This document shows positions 18,440-27,337 of a stretch of 64,000 nt of DNA, one piece after another. The notes below the pieces were generated by a model. The model saw nothing but the letters and a program-made list of their open reading frames with translations, was not told the origin of the DNA and did not search any database. The DNA is taken from NCBI GenBank assembly GCA_017501245.1, contig JAFVXI010000030.1:25575-89574 (forward strand). Reading direction: 5' to 3'. Source of the DNA: Clostridia bacterium (lineage in GTDB: Bacteria; Bacillota; Clostridia; Oscillospirales; CAG-272). Both the position numbers and the translations under genes were made by a program. Position 1 is the stretch's first letter. The number at the start of each line of letters is the position of its first letter.

Positions 18440-21076
18440 ATGAGAAAAGAACTTGCTAAAAACTACGATCCTAAGGAGTTTGAGGAAAGGGTCTATTCAG
18501 AGTGGTGCGAGAAGAACTATTTCGCTCCCGATCCCGACCCCAAAAAGCCCGCCTTCTCCATCGTTATCCCCCCTCCAAACGTAACCGGTCAGCTTCATAT
18601 GGGTCACGCTCTTGACCAGACCCTCCAGGATATCCTCGTGCGCACCAAGCGTATGCAGGGCTTCTCGACCCTTTGGGTCCCCGGCACCGATCACGCCGGC
18701 ATCGCAACGCAGATCAAGGTTGAGGAAAATCTCCGTGTCAACGAGGGCCTCACCAGATACGACCTCGGCAGAGAGAAGTTCCTTGAGCGTGTCTGGGCAT
18801 GGAAGGAGCAGTACGGCAACCGTATCATCAGCCAGCTCAAGAAGCTCGGCTCCTCCTGCGACTGGTCCCGTGAGCGCTTCACGATGGACGAGGGCTGCTC
18901 GAGAGCCGTCCGCGAGGTGTTCGTAAACCTCTATAACAAGGGCCTCATCTACCGTGGCTACCGTATCATCAACTGGTGCCCCCATTGTCTTACCGCACTT
19001 TCCGACGCCGAGGTCGAGTATAGCGAGCAGGCAGGCTCCTTCTGGCATATCCGCTATCCCGTCGTAGGCTCCGACGAGTACGTGACCATAGCGACCACAA
19101 GACCCGAGACCATGCTCGGAGACACCGCCGTTGCAGTTCATCCCGAGGACGAGAGATACACCCACCTCGTGGGCAAGAAGCTCCTCCTCCCCCTCGTAAA
19201 CAGAGAGATCCCCGTCATCGCCGACGAGTACGTTGAGCGCGATTTCGGAACCGGATGCGTCAAGATCACCCCCGCCCACGACCCCAACGACTTCGAGGTC
19301 GGCGGTCGCCACGATCTCCCCGTCATCAAGGTGATGAACGATGATGCCACCATCAGCGAGGAGTTTGGCGGCAAATATGCGGGCATGGACAGATACGAGG
19401 CACGCCGTGCCATCGTAAAGGATCTCGAGGAGGGCGGCTTCCTCGTCAAGATCGAGCCCTGCTCGCACAACGTCGGCACCTGCTATCGCTGCAAGACCAC
19501 CGTTGAGCCCCTCACCTCCGATCAGTGGTTCGTAAAGATGGCTCCCCTCGCTAAGCCCGCTCTCGAGGCCGTAGTCAGTGGCGACATCAAGTTCGAGCCC
19601 GAAAGGTTCTCTAAGACCTATATTAATTGGATGGAAAACTGCCACGACTGGTGCATCTCCCGTCAGCTCTGGTGGGGCCACAGGATCCCCGCCTTCTATT
19701 GCGAGGAGTGCGGCCATATGGAGGTTTCCAAGACCGACATAACCGAGTGTCCCAAGTGTGGCGGCAAGGTAACGCAGGAGTCCGACGTGCTTGACACCTG
19801 GTTCTCCTCGGCTCTCTGGCCCTTCTCGACGATGGGCTGGCCGGATAAGGATGCTCCCGACCTCGCAAGATATTTCCCAACCGACGTCCTCGTCACGGGC
19901 TATGACATCATCTTCTTCTGGGTTGCGAGAATGATCTTCTCCGCCCTTGAGCACACGGGCAAGAAGCCCTTCAGCACCGTATTCATCCACGGCCTTGTGC
20001 GTGATGCGCAGGGCAGAAAGATGTCCAAGTCGCTCGGCAACGGCATCGACCCCCTCGAGATCATCGACAAGTACGGCGCAGACGCTCTCCGCTTCGCCCT
20101 CGCTACGGGCAACGCACCCGGAAACGATATGCGCTTCTCCGACGAGAAGATCGAGGCGGCGCGAAACTTCGCAAACAAGCTCTGGAACGCATCGAGATTC
20201 GTGCTTATGAACCTCACCGAGCCCGACGAGGAGCTGCTGGAGATGCCCGAGGAGAGCGAGCTTGAGCTTGAGGACAAGTGGATCCTCGAGCGCCTCAACG
20301 GAGTAGTCAAGTCGGTCAGAGCAAACGTAGATAACTACGAGCTTGGTATAGCCCTTGCGGAGATCTATTCCTTCACCTGGGATCAGTTCTGCGACTGGTA
20401 TATCGAGATGGTCAAGGGACGCATCTTCGAGGGCGGCAAGAAGGCTCTTAACGCTAAGCGCATCCTCCTCAAGGTCCTCACTGACATCCTTAAGCTCCTC
20501 CACCCCTATATGCCCTTCATCACCGAGGAGATATATTCCGCAATTCCTCACTCCACCGAGAGCATCATGATCTCTAAGTATCCGGAATTTGACACGGGTA
20601 TGGACTATAAGTGTGAGGAGGCAGACGTAGACAGGATAATCACTGCCATCGTTGCCATCCGTGCGCGCCGTGCGGAGATGAACGTTCCTCCCTCGAAGCG
20701 TGCTAAGCTCTTCGTAGTAACCAAGTATCAGGAGAGCTTCAAGAGCGCAGAGAAGATCCTTATGAAGCTTGCCTCCGCAAGCGAGGTAGAGCTTGTAGAC
20801 GAGTATACCGCTGACGACGCCGTAATGATCGCGACCGATGCGGGCAATATGTATATTCCTCTCGCCGAGGTCATCGACTTCGAGAAGGAGCGCGCAAGAC
20901 TCACCGCCGAGATGAAGAAGAATGAGGGCGAGATCGAGCGCATCGAGAAGAAGCTTTCTAACGAGGGCTTCGTTTCCAAGGCTCCCGCCGCTGTCATCGA
21001 GGGCGAGAGAGCAAAGCTCCGCAAGTATCTCGACACCCGTGAGTCGCTCGCTCAGGCGCTCGCAAAGCTCGGCTGA
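18440..21076 (+). CDS. valS: Valyl-tRNA synthetase
   Basis: ValS charges tRNA-Val and edits misactivated threonine. The 878-residue length is typical. The class I HIGH motif is QLHMGH (residue about 52), the editing domain spans roughly residues 190-350, and KMSKS is near residue 526 ([11 protein letters not shown]). A cysteine cluster ([18 protein letters not shown]) around residue 415-440 resembles the zinc finger of related synthetases. The C-terminal about 65 residues are the charged coiled coil that binds tRNA. AAAGGA lies nine bases before the ATG. Expression should be controlled by the T-box upstream. Confidence 0.98.
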   Translation: MRKELAKNYDPKEFEERVYSEWCEKNYFAPDPDPKKPAFSIVIPPPNVTGQLHMGHALDQTLQDILVRTKRMQGFSTLWVPGTDHAGIATQIKVEENLRVNEGLTRYDLGREKFLERVWAWKEQYGNRIISQLKKLGSSCDWSRERFTMDEGCSRAVREVFVNLYNKGLIYRGYRIINWCPHCLTALSDAEVEYSEQAGSFWHIRYPVVGSDEYVTIATTRPETMLGDTAVAVHPEDERYTHLVGKKLLLPLVNREIPVIADEYVERDFGTGCVKITPAHDPNDFEVGGRHDLPVIKVMNDDATISEEFGGKYAGMDRYEARRAIVKDLEEGGFLVKIEPCSHNVGTCYRCKTTVEPLTSDQWFVKMAPLAKPALEAVVSGDIKFEPERFSKTYINWMENCHDWCISRQLWWGHRIPAFYCEECGHMEVSKTDITECPKCGGKVTQESDVLDTWFSSALWPFSTMGWPDKDAPDLARYFPTDVLVTGYDIIFFWVARMIFSALEHTGKKPFSTVFIHGLVRDAQGRKMSKSLGNGIDPLEIIDKYGADALRFALATGNAPGNDMRFSDEKIEAARNFANKLWNASRFVLMNLTEPDEELLEMPEESELELEDKWILERLNGVVKSVRANVDNYELGIALAEIYSFTWDQFCDWYIEMVKGRIFEGGKKALNAKRILLKVLTDILKLLHPYMPFITEEIYSAIPHSTESIMISKYPEFDTGMDYKCEEADVDRIITAIVAIRARRAEMNVPPSKRAKLFVVTKYQESFKSAEKILMKLASASEVELVDEYTADDAVMIATDAGNMYIPLAEVIDFEKERARLTAEMKKNEGEIERIEKKLSNEGFVSKAPAAVIEGERAKLRKYLDTRESLAQALAKLG

Positions 21077-21202
21077 TAGCTATATCACCACCCTCAAAGA
21101 CTGATTTATCCCTGTGTATTGACATTAATAGTTGTCAAAAGCCTTCTTGCAAGCGCTAGTCAGGTCGCATTGGATAATATCTCTTTGATCGCAAAATAAC
21201 AT

Positions 21203-21235
21203 AAAAACGGCTCGGAGCAAAAAAGCTCCGAGCCG
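21203..21235 (-). terminator. Intrinsic terminator, minus-strand polarity
   Basis: The arms CGGCTCGGAGC (21208-21218) and GCTCCGAGCCG (21225-21235) enclose an A6 loop. The T-run follows on the minus strand only (AAAAA at 21203-21207 on plus), yet no minus-strand gene ends here. Confidence 0.6.
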
Positions 21236-21275
21236 CATCCACCTCTTTGGGGCATCGCCCCGAGAAAGGGAAAAT

Positions 21276-22178
21276 ATGGAAACAAAGAAAAAGGACGAAA
21301 TAACCGTCATTCATTCGGACAGCTACCCCGACACCGAGGAAAACAGAATAATTCACATCCCCGAGGGCATAGTGGAGATAGCCGAAAACGCCTTCAGAGA
21401 AAACGCAAGCCTTGAGGAGATCTACCTCCCGAGGAGCCTGAGACTCATCTCGGCTTCGGCGTTTGCCGGCTGTGCGAGGCTTCGCCGCGTCGTCTTTTCG
21501 GATGGGCTTCGTGAGATAGGTGACGAGGCGTTTTCCTCCTGCCCGTCCATAACCGGCATATCTCTGCCCGACACGGTCTCGAGGATAGGTGAGGGTGCCT
21601 TTGAGGCATGTGCCTCGCTCACCTCGCTTAAGCTCTCCGAGTCGCTCTATATGGTCGGCTCAAACGCCTTTGCCTTCTGCTTTAACCTCACTCACGTCAC
21701 CGTGCCCGACAGCTGCGTGCTGGTCGAGTTCTCCGCCTTTGCAAATTGCTTCAGCCTTGAGTCTGTCAAGCTCTCTTCAAATATGACGCTTATCGACGAC
21801 TCTACATTTGAAGGCTGCAGATCGCTAAAGGATGTCGATATGCCAACAAAGCTTGTCAAAATCGGGCGTAAAGCCTTTGAGGGCTGCTCCTCTTTAGCCT
21901 CGCTTATTCTCCCCGTTGGAGTAAGGAGCATAGGCTATGACGCCTTCGTCGGCTGCTCCTCTCTTGTGCGCATAGCCCTGCCGAGGGCGCTCTCCGAGCC
22001 GCTTGACCCCGACGTCTTTCGTGGCTGCGAGTCACTCACCGACATCTCCTTCGGCGGCAGTGAGGACGAATGGGCGCACCTTGGCGGCAGCATCGGCGTA
22101 ACGCACGACGATATGACCATACATTACCCGAGGGTAACAGCCCTCGACCTTGATCTTAAAGGAGGCTCACTCTCTTGA
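21276..22178 (+). CDS. Leucine-rich repeat (BspA/LRR_5-type) protein without signal peptide
   Basis: The 300-residue protein is built of about ten 23-residue BspA-type repeats, such as IGEGAFEACASLTSLKLSES and IGRKAFEGCSSLASLILP. These form a solenoid usually found in secreted adhesins of gut and oral anaerobes. Here there is no signal peptide, lipobox or anchor, so it is probably cytoplasmic or exported by another route. AAAGGG precedes the ATG. The stop codon overlaps the TTG start of the next gene, which implies translational coupling to the HAD hydrolase. Function unknown. Confidence 0.85.
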   Translation: METKKKDEITVIHSDSYPDTEENRIIHIPEGIVEIAENAFRENASLEEIYLPRSLRLISASAFAGCARLRRVVFSDGLREIGDEAFSSCPSITGISLPDTVSRIGEGAFEACASLTSLKLSESLYMVGSNAFAFCFNLTHVTVPDSCVLVEFSAFANCFSLESVKLSSNMTLIDDSTFEGCRSLKDVDMPTKLVKIGRKAFEGCSSLASLILPVGVRSIGYDAFVGCSSLVRIALPRALSEPLDPDVFRGCESLTDISFGGSEDEWAHLGGSIGVTHDDMTIHYPRVTALDLDLKGGSLS

Positions 22179-22834
22179 AATACAAGTGTCTTCTCTTAGA
22201 CCATGACGACACCGTCGTCGCAAGCACCGAGGCGATACATTATCCCTCGCTGATAGCCTATTTTGAGGACTATAAGCCGCATTTTTTAGGAAAGTATTCC
22301 TTCGAGGAATTCATCCTCAAAAACTTTGATCCCGGCGTCCTCGAGTTCTTCCACGGAGAGCTTGGGATGAGCGACGAGGAGATGGCTCTTGAGGATAAAT
22401 ATTGGAAGGATTTCGTTGCCACGCGCATACCCACGGCGTACGAAGGAATAGCCGGGATAATCTCCGAGTTCCGCACCCGTGGCGGCATTATCGGCGTCGC
22501 ATCGCATTCCTACGAGGAGTATATAAGGCGAGACTACGAGCATAATTCTCTCCCCCTGCCCGACTGCATCTACGGCTGGGATCTGCCGCGTGAGCATCGC
22601 AAGCCCTCACCTTTCACCGTGCTTGACATCTGCCGCCGCTATTCGATAGAGCCCTCCGAGGTCCTCGTCGTCGACGATCTCAAGCCGGGCTACGACATGG
22701 CGCGTGCCGCAGGAGCGGACTTTGCCGCCGCAGGCTGGGCTTATAACGTGCCCCGCATCGAGGAGTTTATGCGCAAAAACTGCGACTACTACCTCACCTC
22801 CGTCGCCGAGCTTTCCGACCTCCTCTTCGGCTGA
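22175..22834 (+). CDS. HAD-family hydrolase (phosphatase-like)
   Basis: The 219-residue protein has the HAD motifs in order: motif I LLDHDDTVV near residue 8, motif II VASHS near residue 110, the lysine in HRKPSP, and motif IV VVDDLKPGYDMA. It is probably a small-molecule phosphatase of the phosphoglycolate phosphatase/beta-phosphoglucomutase type. The substrate cannot be read from sequence. It starts with TTG, preceded by AAAGGAGG, and overlaps the end of the LRR gene by four bases. A bidirectional terminator follows. Confidence 0.86.
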   Translation: MKYKCLLLDHDDTVVASTEAIHYPSLIAYFEDYKPHFLGKYSFEEFILKNFDPGVLEFFHGELGMSDEEMALEDKYWKDFVATRIPTAYEGIAGIISEFRTRGGIIGVASHSYEEYIRRDYEHNSLPLPDCIYGWDLPREHRKPSPFTVLDICRRYSIEPSEVLVVDDLKPGYDMARAAGADFAAAGWAYNVPRIEEFMRKNCDYYLTSVAELSDLLFG

Positions 22835-22856
22835 TGTTACCGACGTTTTCCACCAA

Positions 22857-22885
22857 AAAAGCCTCATCCGGATAGGGTGAGGCTT
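22857..22885. terminator. Bidirectional intrinsic terminator
   Basis: The arms AAGCCTCATCC and GGGTGAGGCTT (about 22859-22884) have an A-run on one side and a T-run on the other, between the HAD gene and the convergent minus-strand pair. Confidence 0.8.
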
Positions 22886-22899
22886 TTCTGGTTATAAAA

Positions 22900-22970
22900 A
22901 ACTCGTCTGAGTTATGATTTTTCACTACTTATGATTATTCACTACTTATGATCTTGTCTGAGTTGCGATC
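22900..22970. repeat. Short repeat cluster E (linker TTATGAT)
   Basis: ACTC/GAGT (22901-22912) is followed by three TTATGAT units alternating with CACTACT and GTCTGAG segments, ending in TTGCGATC. Only the first unit clearly folds. It resembles the linker-plus-variable-segment arrays elsewhere in the window but is the weakest member. Confidence 0.45.
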
Positions 22971-23621
22971 TCACCCGAAGAAGTAGTCGTATTCGCCGCG
23001 AGCCTCTCTGAGGAGGCGCTGCTCCTCACGCATCATACGCTCGGCGTAGCGCTCGAAGGTAGACGCCGTAAACACCTTGATGCCGTATAATTCGTCACCC
23101 GTGAAGGCGATCTTGATCGAGGTCTTCTCCTCCGTAACGTAGGAGAGCATACCCGGAGCGGGATTTAGTATCAGCGCTCTGACGATATGCTTTTCGCTCT
23201 CACTGTATTCCTCGGGGATAGGGAAGGGCGGTGTGTAAACGACCTTGGCATAGAGGTTTATGCCGGAGGACATAGCAAGTGACGAGCGCCCCATCCCCCT
23301 CACGCCGCGAAGGCCCTTCAGGCGCATATAAATGCAGGAATAGCTCTCGTTTGCAAAGTGGACGCTCTTGGATATGCCGCCGCCCGAATAGAAGCGGATG
23401 AGGTATACCGTGTTCATTATCTCTACTCTTGCGTCAGCCCCCTCACGCACGAGCCACATAGGTCTGTATGGGAAAGAAAGTAAACTAACCTTTGCATTAC
23501 AGCTCTTTTTCAGCCCGAGGAGCTTGAAGATCAGCGCCGTGCGCTTGATAAACCAGGTTAAGAAATTAAAGCCTATCCATACGATTATGACGGTTAAAAT
23601 CAGCTTGATAATATCGTTCAT
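22971..23621 (-). CDS. Unknown protein with one N-terminal membrane segment
   Basis: I do not recognise this 216-residue protein. Residues about 4-24 form a hydrophobic helix (LILTVIIVWIGFNFLTW) followed by basic residues, so the larger C-terminal part should be cytoplasmic. It includes RFYSGGG and a basic C-terminal tail rich in E and R (ERMMREEQRLLREARGEYDY). The ATG at 23621 is chosen because AGGAGGGG lies two bases upstream. An in-frame upstream extension to 23774 overlaps the previous gene and lacks a ribosome site. The start is nine bases from the stop of the membrane protein at 23630-24220, so they form a two-gene operon. Confidence 0.7.
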   Translation of the reverse strand: MNDIIKLILTVIIVWIGFNFLTWFIKRTALIFKLLGLKKSCNAKVSLLSFPYRPMWLVREGADARVEIMNTVYLIRFYSGGGISKSVHFANESYSCIYMRLKGLRGVRGMGRSSLAMSSGINLYAKVVYTPPFPIPEEYSESEKHIVRALILNPAPGMLSYVTEEKTSIKIAFTGDELYGIKVFTASTFERYAERMMREEQRLLREARGEYDYFFG

Positions 23622-23629
23622 AGCCCCTC

Positions 23630-24220
23630 CTAACCGACGTCGCCTGAGATCCAGGCTGCACGCCACGCCGACAGCGTCGAGGGGATGAGAATAAGCCTCG
23701 CCACAACCGAGATCAGCACCGTTATCGCCAAAGCGGGGAAAAGCTCGGCATATCCGTAGAGTGCGCCGCCGCACCAGATGAGGGGAAAGACGGGCGCCAC
23801 GTATTCGTATGGCACGAGATAAGCCACCAAAACCATCACCACGGGTGCAAAAACGGCACTGATAAGATCCGTGATCCAGAACTCCTTGAGATACCAGACT
23901 GTCCTCTCGGGGATCCGGTATAGCCCCTCGGTCAGCCTCGTCAGATATTCAAAGCGCTTGTTGTCAAGTCGCATAGCAAAGACGGTCACGACGAGGGTGA
24001 TGAGCGCAACGGTCACTATCCGCAGCCCCCTCTCCATAGCGAGGTAGGCCTCCGGCTCCGAGATCGGGCTCGGCCTCGTAAAGAGGGCGGGGAAGTTTAA
24101 GACAAGATAGTCGAACACGATTAAGACGAGTGGCTCGGCGATGGGATAGATCGCCGCACCGAAAAGGAAGCATAAAAGCCCGAGCAGGGGCGGCAGAACG
24201 TATTTGTGCAGTATTTTCAT
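23630..24220 (-). CDS. Unknown multi-spanning membrane protein
   Basis: The 196-residue protein has about four hydrophobic segments, at residues about 8-42, 65-85, 115-137 and 150-177. A charged loop between the second and third reads RLDNKRFEYLTRLTEGLYRIPE. No motif identifies a family. GAGGAGGGG precedes the ATG. It is the first gene of an operon with the single-pass protein at 22971-23621, and the two may form a membrane complex, which is inference from gene order only. The stop is TAG. Confidence 0.72.
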   Translation of the reverse strand: MKILHKYVLPPLLGLLCFLFGAAIYPIAEPLVLIVFDYLVLNFPALFTRPSPISEPEAYLAMERGLRIVTVALITLVVTVFAMRLDNKRFEYLTRLTEGLYRIPERTVWYLKEFWITDLISAVFAPVVMVLVAYLVPYEYVAPVFPLIWCGGALYGYAELFPALAITVLISVVARLILIPSTLSAWRAAWISGDVG

Positions 24221-24396
24221 CCTTGTCCCCTCCTCTCAAAAACGGCTCGCCGACAGAGCCTCTACCTTCATTATATTGAAGAATGCCCGTCTTGTCAAGC
24301 CTTGCCGCCCCGATAGCTCCCCCTCTTTATTTACATTTTGGAAATCCCCCGCCCTCCGTTTTATCACGCACGCATAATACTTTTTCTTTTTAAGTA

Positions 24397-24425
24397 TTGA
24401 TTTATTTAGGAAAATATGGTATCAT
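24397..24425 (+). promoter_or_regulatory. Promoter of the kdu genes
   Basis: TTGATT (24397-24402), 17 bp, TATCAT (24420-24425). Transcription would begin around 24432, directly at the sequence AAAAGGGGTGATC that resembles a ribosome binding site. Confidence 0.55.
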
Positions 24426-24437
24426 ACAGGAAAAGGG

Positions 24438-26084
24438 GTGATCATCATAATTAATTTAAAGCTTTTACGTGAAAACGGCGACGTTAAGTTTAAAGCGTAC
24501 GGCACCGACATCGACGAGCACTACCTCGGAGAATACGAGGCAGGAGATAAATATCGTATCGAGCTCTGCGACGGTGAGTTTGTTAAGCTGAGGCTTGATC
24601 CTACGCTCGCCGAAAGTATAGTCTACGTGCCGGACGGCGTGTTCGAGTATCTCATACCCTTCGACAAGGAAAGACGTGCGGGCTATCATCCCGACGCCTT
24701 CTCGGGTGAGGACCATCGTATACAGGTCAGTGAGCCCTCCGAGGCAGAGATCTACGCCGAGCGTCTCATCTCGCTCAATTCGCACGACAGGCACAATATC
24801 CCGAAGTACTTCCCCCACGCTGTTGCGAATTTCGTGACCCGTGAGGACCCAAGCTTCTTTGAGCGAAACGCCATCGACGGCGTCATCGACAATTCGAGCC
24901 ACGGCGTATTCCCCTATCATTCCTGGGGCGGCGGCCTGCGTGAGGATCTTGAGTTTGAGGTCCATTTCGGAACGGAGGTTCTCGTCAGCTCGGTAGTCCT
25001 CTTCCTGCGTGCCGATTTCCCGCACGACACCTATTGGCGTGAGCTGGACGTCGAGTTCTCCGACGGAACGAAGGCGCACGCACAGCTCGAGGGCGTTGCC
25101 GAGGGGCAGAAGGTCAGCTTTGAAGCCAAGACCACCGAGTATATCAAGCTGACGGGCTTCCGCCAGCAGAGAGTAGAGGGAGATAAGCTCTCCTTCGCAG
25201 CACTTACACAGATCGAAATTTACGGTAATTATATCAAAAAGGAGAATAAAGGAATGGAAGTCAGAGACGCAGCTAACGCAAAGGACGTCAAGTATTATAC
25301 AACGGATAGACTCAGAGAGGAGTTCCATATTGCGAACCTCTTCACCAAGGACAACATCAGGATGGTTTACAGCCATATCGACCGTATCATCGTTATCGGC
25401 ATGATGCCCGTAAAGGCGGTGCTTCGCCTCCAGGCAGGCAAGGAGCTCGCAGCAGACTACTTCCTCCAGCGCCGTGAGCTCGGATGCATCAACATCGGCG
25501 GTAAGGGTGTCATCACCATCGACGGCGTCGAGTATGAGATGAACCCCCGCGACGGTATCTACGTCGGTATGGGCAACAAGGAGCTCACCTTCAAGTCCGT
25601 CGATGAAAACGATCCCGCTAAGTTCTATATGACCTCCTGCCCCGCGCACACCTCATATCCCATCGTCAAGATAGATATCACAAAGGCGAGAAAGGTTCCC
25701 TGCGGCTCCGTCGAGGACTGCAACAAGAGAGTCATCAACCAGTACATACATCCCGAGGTTATGAAGTCCTGTCAGCTCGCTATGGGTCTCACTCAGCTTG
25801 AGGTCGGCTCTAACTGGAACACCATGCCCAGCCACACCCACGACAGACGTATGGAGGTCTATCTCTATCTCGATATGGGTAGAAACGACGCAGTCTTCCA
25901 TATGATGGGCGAGCCTAAGGAGACGAGGCACATCGTCATGCACAACGAGGAGGCTGTCATCTCTCCCTCCTGGTCGATCCACTCCGGTGTAGGAACCAAG
26001 AATTATTCCTTCATCTGGGCTATGTGCGGCGAGAACCAGGAGTTCACCGATATGGACCATATCGAAACCAAGGAACTCAGATAA
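24438..26084 (+). CDS. kduI: 5-keto-4-deoxyuronate isomerase with extra N-terminal discoidin-like domain
   Basis: The frame encodes 548 residues, about twice the usual KduI. Residues 273-548 are a complete KduI. KduI isomerises 5-keto-4-deoxyuronate (from unsaturated uronides) to 3-deoxy-D-glycero-2,5-hexodiulosonate. Metal ligands are in PSHTHDRRMEVYLYLD and the later histidine is in WSIHSGVGTKNYSF. Residues about 90-265 resemble a discoidin/carbohydrate-binding fold (NAIDGVIDNSSHG, HSWGGG, YWRELDVEFSDG, YIKLTGF). The junction carries a good ribosome site and ATG at 25254, so KduI alone may also be made. The start is uncertain: GTG at 24438 lies inside an SD-like sequence, and ATA 24447 or ATT 24450 are alternatives. 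kduD follows after 43 nt. Confidence 0.85.
   Translation: MIIIINLKLLRENGDVKFKAYGTDIDEHYLGEYEAGDKYRIELCDGEFVKLRLDPTLAESIVYVPDGVFEYLIPFDKERRAGYHPDAFSGEDHRIQVSEPSEAEIYAERLISLNSHDRHNIPKYFPHAVANFVTREDPSFFERNAIDGVIDNSSHGVFPYHSWGGGLREDLEFEVHFGTEVLVSSVVLFLRADFPHDTYWRELDVEFSDGTKAHAQLEGVAEGQKVSFEAKTTEYIKLTGFRQQRVEGDKLSFAALTQIEIYGNYIKKENKGMEVRDAANAKDVKYYTTDRLREEFHIANLFTKDNIRMVYSHIDRIIVIGMMPVKAVLRLQAGKELAADYFLQRRELGCINIGGKGVITIDGVEYEMNPRDGIYVGMGNKELTFKSVDENDPAKFYMTSCPAHTSYPIVKIDITKARKVPCGSVEDCNKRVINQYIHPEVMKSCQLAMGLTQLEVGSNWNTMPSHTHDRRMEVYLYLDMGRNDAVFHMMGEPKETRHIVMHNEEAVISPSWSIHSGVGTKNYSFIWAMCGENQEFTDMDHIETKELR
25236..25256 (+). promoter_or_regulatory. Internal ribosome binding site at the kduI domain junction
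   Basis: AAAAAGGAG (25236-25244) is followed nine bases later by ATG (25254-25256), which begins MEVRDAANAK, the normal KduI N-terminus. It lies in frame inside the longer reading frame, with no stop codon between the two parts. Confidence 0.75.
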
Positions 26085-26127
26085 TCACAAGAAAAGTAAA
26101 TTTAAGTTAACATAAGGAGAATAAAAA

Positions 26128-26931
26128 ATGGCAAACGAAAAGAACTTTGACCTCACCGGTAAGGTCGCTCTTATAACCGGCGCATCCTACGGCATCGGCT
26201 ATGCTATCGCAAAGGGACTTGCTGCCGCAGGCGCAACCATCGTCTTCAACGATATCAAGGCTGAGTTCGTCGAGCGTGGACTTAAGTCCTACGAGGCAGA
26301 CGGCATCAAGGCTCACGGCTACGTCTGCGACGTCACCGACGAGGATGCTGTAAACGCATTCGTCGCCCAGGTTGAAAAGGAGGTTGGCGTTATCGACATC
26401 CTCGTAAACAACGCAGGTATCATCAAGAGGATCCCCATGATCGAGATGACCGCCGCAGAGTTCAGACAGGTTATCGACGTTGACCTTAACGCTCCCTTCA
26501 TCGTATCTAAGGCTGTTATCCCCTCCATGATCAAGAAGGGCGCAGGCAAGATCATCAACATCTGCTCCATGATGTCCGAGTTCGGCCGTGAGACCGTCTC
26601 TGCTTACGCTTCCGCAAAGGGCGGACTTAAGATGCTCACCAGAAACATCGCTTCCGAGTACGGCCAGTATAACATCCAGTGCAACGGCATCGGTCCCGGC
26701 TATATCGCAACTCCTCAGACTGCTCCCCTTCGTGAGCGTCAGCCCGATGGCTCCAAGCACCCCTTCGACAGCTTCATCACCGACAGCAAAACTCCCGCCG
26801 GTCGCTGGGGCGATCCCTCCGACCTCGCCGGCCCCGCCGTATTCCTCGCCAGCACCGCCTCCGACTTTGTCAACGGTCAGATCCTCTATGTAGATGGAGG
26901 AATTCAGGCATACTTCGGCAAGCAGCCCTAA
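26128..26931 (+). CDS. kduD: 2-deoxy-D-gluconate 3-dehydrogenase / KduD-type SDR oxidoreductase
   Basis: The 267-residue short-chain dehydrogenase has the cofactor motif TGASYGIGYAIA, NNAG, a serine in ICSMMSE and the catalytic YASAKGG. In this position after kduI it should reduce 3-deoxy-2,5-hexodiulosonate to 2-keto-3-deoxygluconate with NAD(P)H. The sequence is also close to gluconate 5-dehydrogenase, so the assignment rests partly on context. AAGGAG lies eight bases before the ATG. It is cotranscribed with kduI. Confidence 0.88.
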   Translation: MANEKNFDLTGKVALITGASYGIGYAIAKGLAAAGATIVFNDIKAEFVERGLKSYEADGIKAHGYVCDVTDEDAVNAFVAQVEKEVGVIDILVNNAGIIKRIPMIEMTAAEFRQVIDVDLNAPFIVSKAVIPSMIKKGAGKIINICSMMSEFGRETVSAYASAKGGLKMLTRNIASEYGQYNIQCNGIGPGYIATPQTAPLRERQPDGSKHPFDSFITDSKTPAGRWGDPSDLAGPAVFLASTASDFVNGQILYVDGGIQAYFGKQP

Positions 26932-27153
26932 TTTTTAGCGGTTGTTTTTGCCGTAAATCTCCGCCCGCCCGCCTTGCCGTAGGTTTCTACGGCTGGCGGC
27001 AGCCGTGGCGAGATTTCCAATCAAAAACACCTCGCTAAAAATACTCTTTTGATGCTTGGGCGCATATCGCGCGACCCTCGCCAAGCTCGCCGTAGGTAAC
27101 TACGGCTTCGGGCAGGACTCCCACAATCTGCATCAAAAACACCTCGCTAAAAA
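26932..27153. repeat. Two palindromic elements centred on GCCGTAG-N4-CTACGGC
   Basis: Element 1 (26932-27041) has nested arms TTTTTAGCG/CGCTAAAAA, AAATCTC/GAGATTT and the centre GCCGTAG-GTTT-CTACGGC. Element 2 (27047-27138) has TTTTGATGC/GCATCAAAA outer arms and the centre GCCGTAG-GTAA-CTACGGC. A second copy of CAAAAACACCTCGCTAAAAAT closes the block. The rest of this 406-nt gap (27154-27337) holds no gene. The elements may be processed or act as terminators between kduD and the GH88 gene. Confidence 0.82.
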
Positions 27154-27337
27154 TGCCCGATAAAGGCTTTTTTACGAATAATCTTACTATTATCTCTTGT
27201 GGCTTATGCCTTTGCTTTCAGCATGTGGCGTGCATATGATATATTGCCAAGAGATATATCCGCCTTCGGTCACTGCGAAGGCTCCTGCGGCTATGTCGCA
27301 AACTATCGACGTTTTAGAAAAAAGAAAGGCTTCAATA

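Noticed and set aside
18497-20551. 684-codon minus-strand frame opposite valS
   Set aside because: Pure antisense shadow of valS with no recognisable domains. It is caused by the same codon bias.
24465-25649. 394-codon minus-strand frame opposite kduI
   Set aside because: Antisense shadow of a gene with clear KduI motifs.
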